64,000 nt of DNA, taken from positions 1-64,000 of the forward strand of contig CANPTT010000001.1 of NCBI GenBank assembly GCA_947577065.1, written 5' to 3'. The position numbers were made by a program, and so were the translations under genes. This document shows, one piece after another, positions 63,984 through 64,000 of this stretch. Below the pieces are notes generated by a model. The model saw nothing but the letters and a program-made list of their open reading frames with translations. It ran no database searches and had not been told where the DNA came from. Each line of letters opens with the position of its first letter. The first letter of the stretch is position 1. Source of the DNA: an uncultured Pseudoflavonifractor sp. Its GTDB lineage: Bacteria > Bacillota > Clostridia > Oscillospirales > Oscillospiraceae.

Positions 63984-64000
63984 GGTACATCCCTCATTTC

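Overview
The window looks like a chromosomal segment of an anaerobic, spore-forming, GC-rich member of the Clostridia, most like gut Oscillospiraceae of the Flavonifractor/Lawsonibacter/Intestinimonas kind. This is an inference; no rRNA gene is present. The basis is spmA/spmB and a SpoVT/AbrB-type regulator, a SCIFF-type radical SAM maturase, a Na+-pumping decarboxylase operon, secreted flavin-dependent reductases, and ATG/GTG/TTG starts behind strong Shine-Dalgarno sites.

Left edge (1-6.5 kb). A truncated response regulator is followed by an AT-richer stretch carrying the 3' end of a tRNA without its 5' half, which looks like an attachment-site scar. Next comes a two-gene unit on the minus strand: an unrecognised 190-aa protein whose gene overlaps that of a 1,076-aa protein joining a reverse-transcriptase domain (YVDD) to an HD-hydrolase domain. 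This is the best candidate for an undescribed, probably defensive, system. An ECF-like sigma factor, a DUF4367-type membrane protein and a small secreted protein follow.

Core block (6.5-25.6 kb). YmdB-type phosphodiesterase, an SbcD/SbcC-like pair with membrane segments, signal peptidase I, a small P-loop protein, glucose-6-phosphate isomerase, a polar amino-acid ABC importer, the pckA plus oxaloacetate-decarboxylase Na+ pump operon, malic enzyme plus fumarase, and an NCS2 purine permease behind a purine-type riboswitch. The C4 genes link PEP, oxaloacetate, pyruvate, malate and fumarate.

Accessory/catabolic block (25.9-36.6 kb). A MerR regulator sits beside a promoter of classic MerR architecture that drives a secreted FMN/FAD reductase. 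Two tandem MFS transporters follow, then a hexuronate cluster (uxuA, uxuB-like, FadR-type GntR, KdgF-like cupin) behind a perfect palindromic operator and the stub of a TRAP permease.

Housekeeping block (36.6-49 kb). GerMN lipoprotein, sensor kinase, response regulator and ComEA-like protein form one operon. DacF stands alone. aroF-tyrA-TSCPD-ogt lie behind a tyrosine-codon-rich leader peptide and attenuator. Then come an Rrf2 regulator, spmB/spmA, an AbrB protein, rsmI, a TrmN6-like methyltransferase and a NimA-like flavoprotein.

Right block (49-64 kb). A YheO-type regulator faces ridA, a PTS IIBC gene, an aminotransferase and a 6-phospho-beta-glucosidase across a region with repeated dyads. 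After these come a membrane glycosyltransferase, an AraC regulator facing a second secreted flavin reductase whose FMN domain is at the opposite end from the first, a CcdA-TlpA fusion, an Orn/Lys/Arg decarboxylase-like protein and the SCIFF maturase at the right edge.
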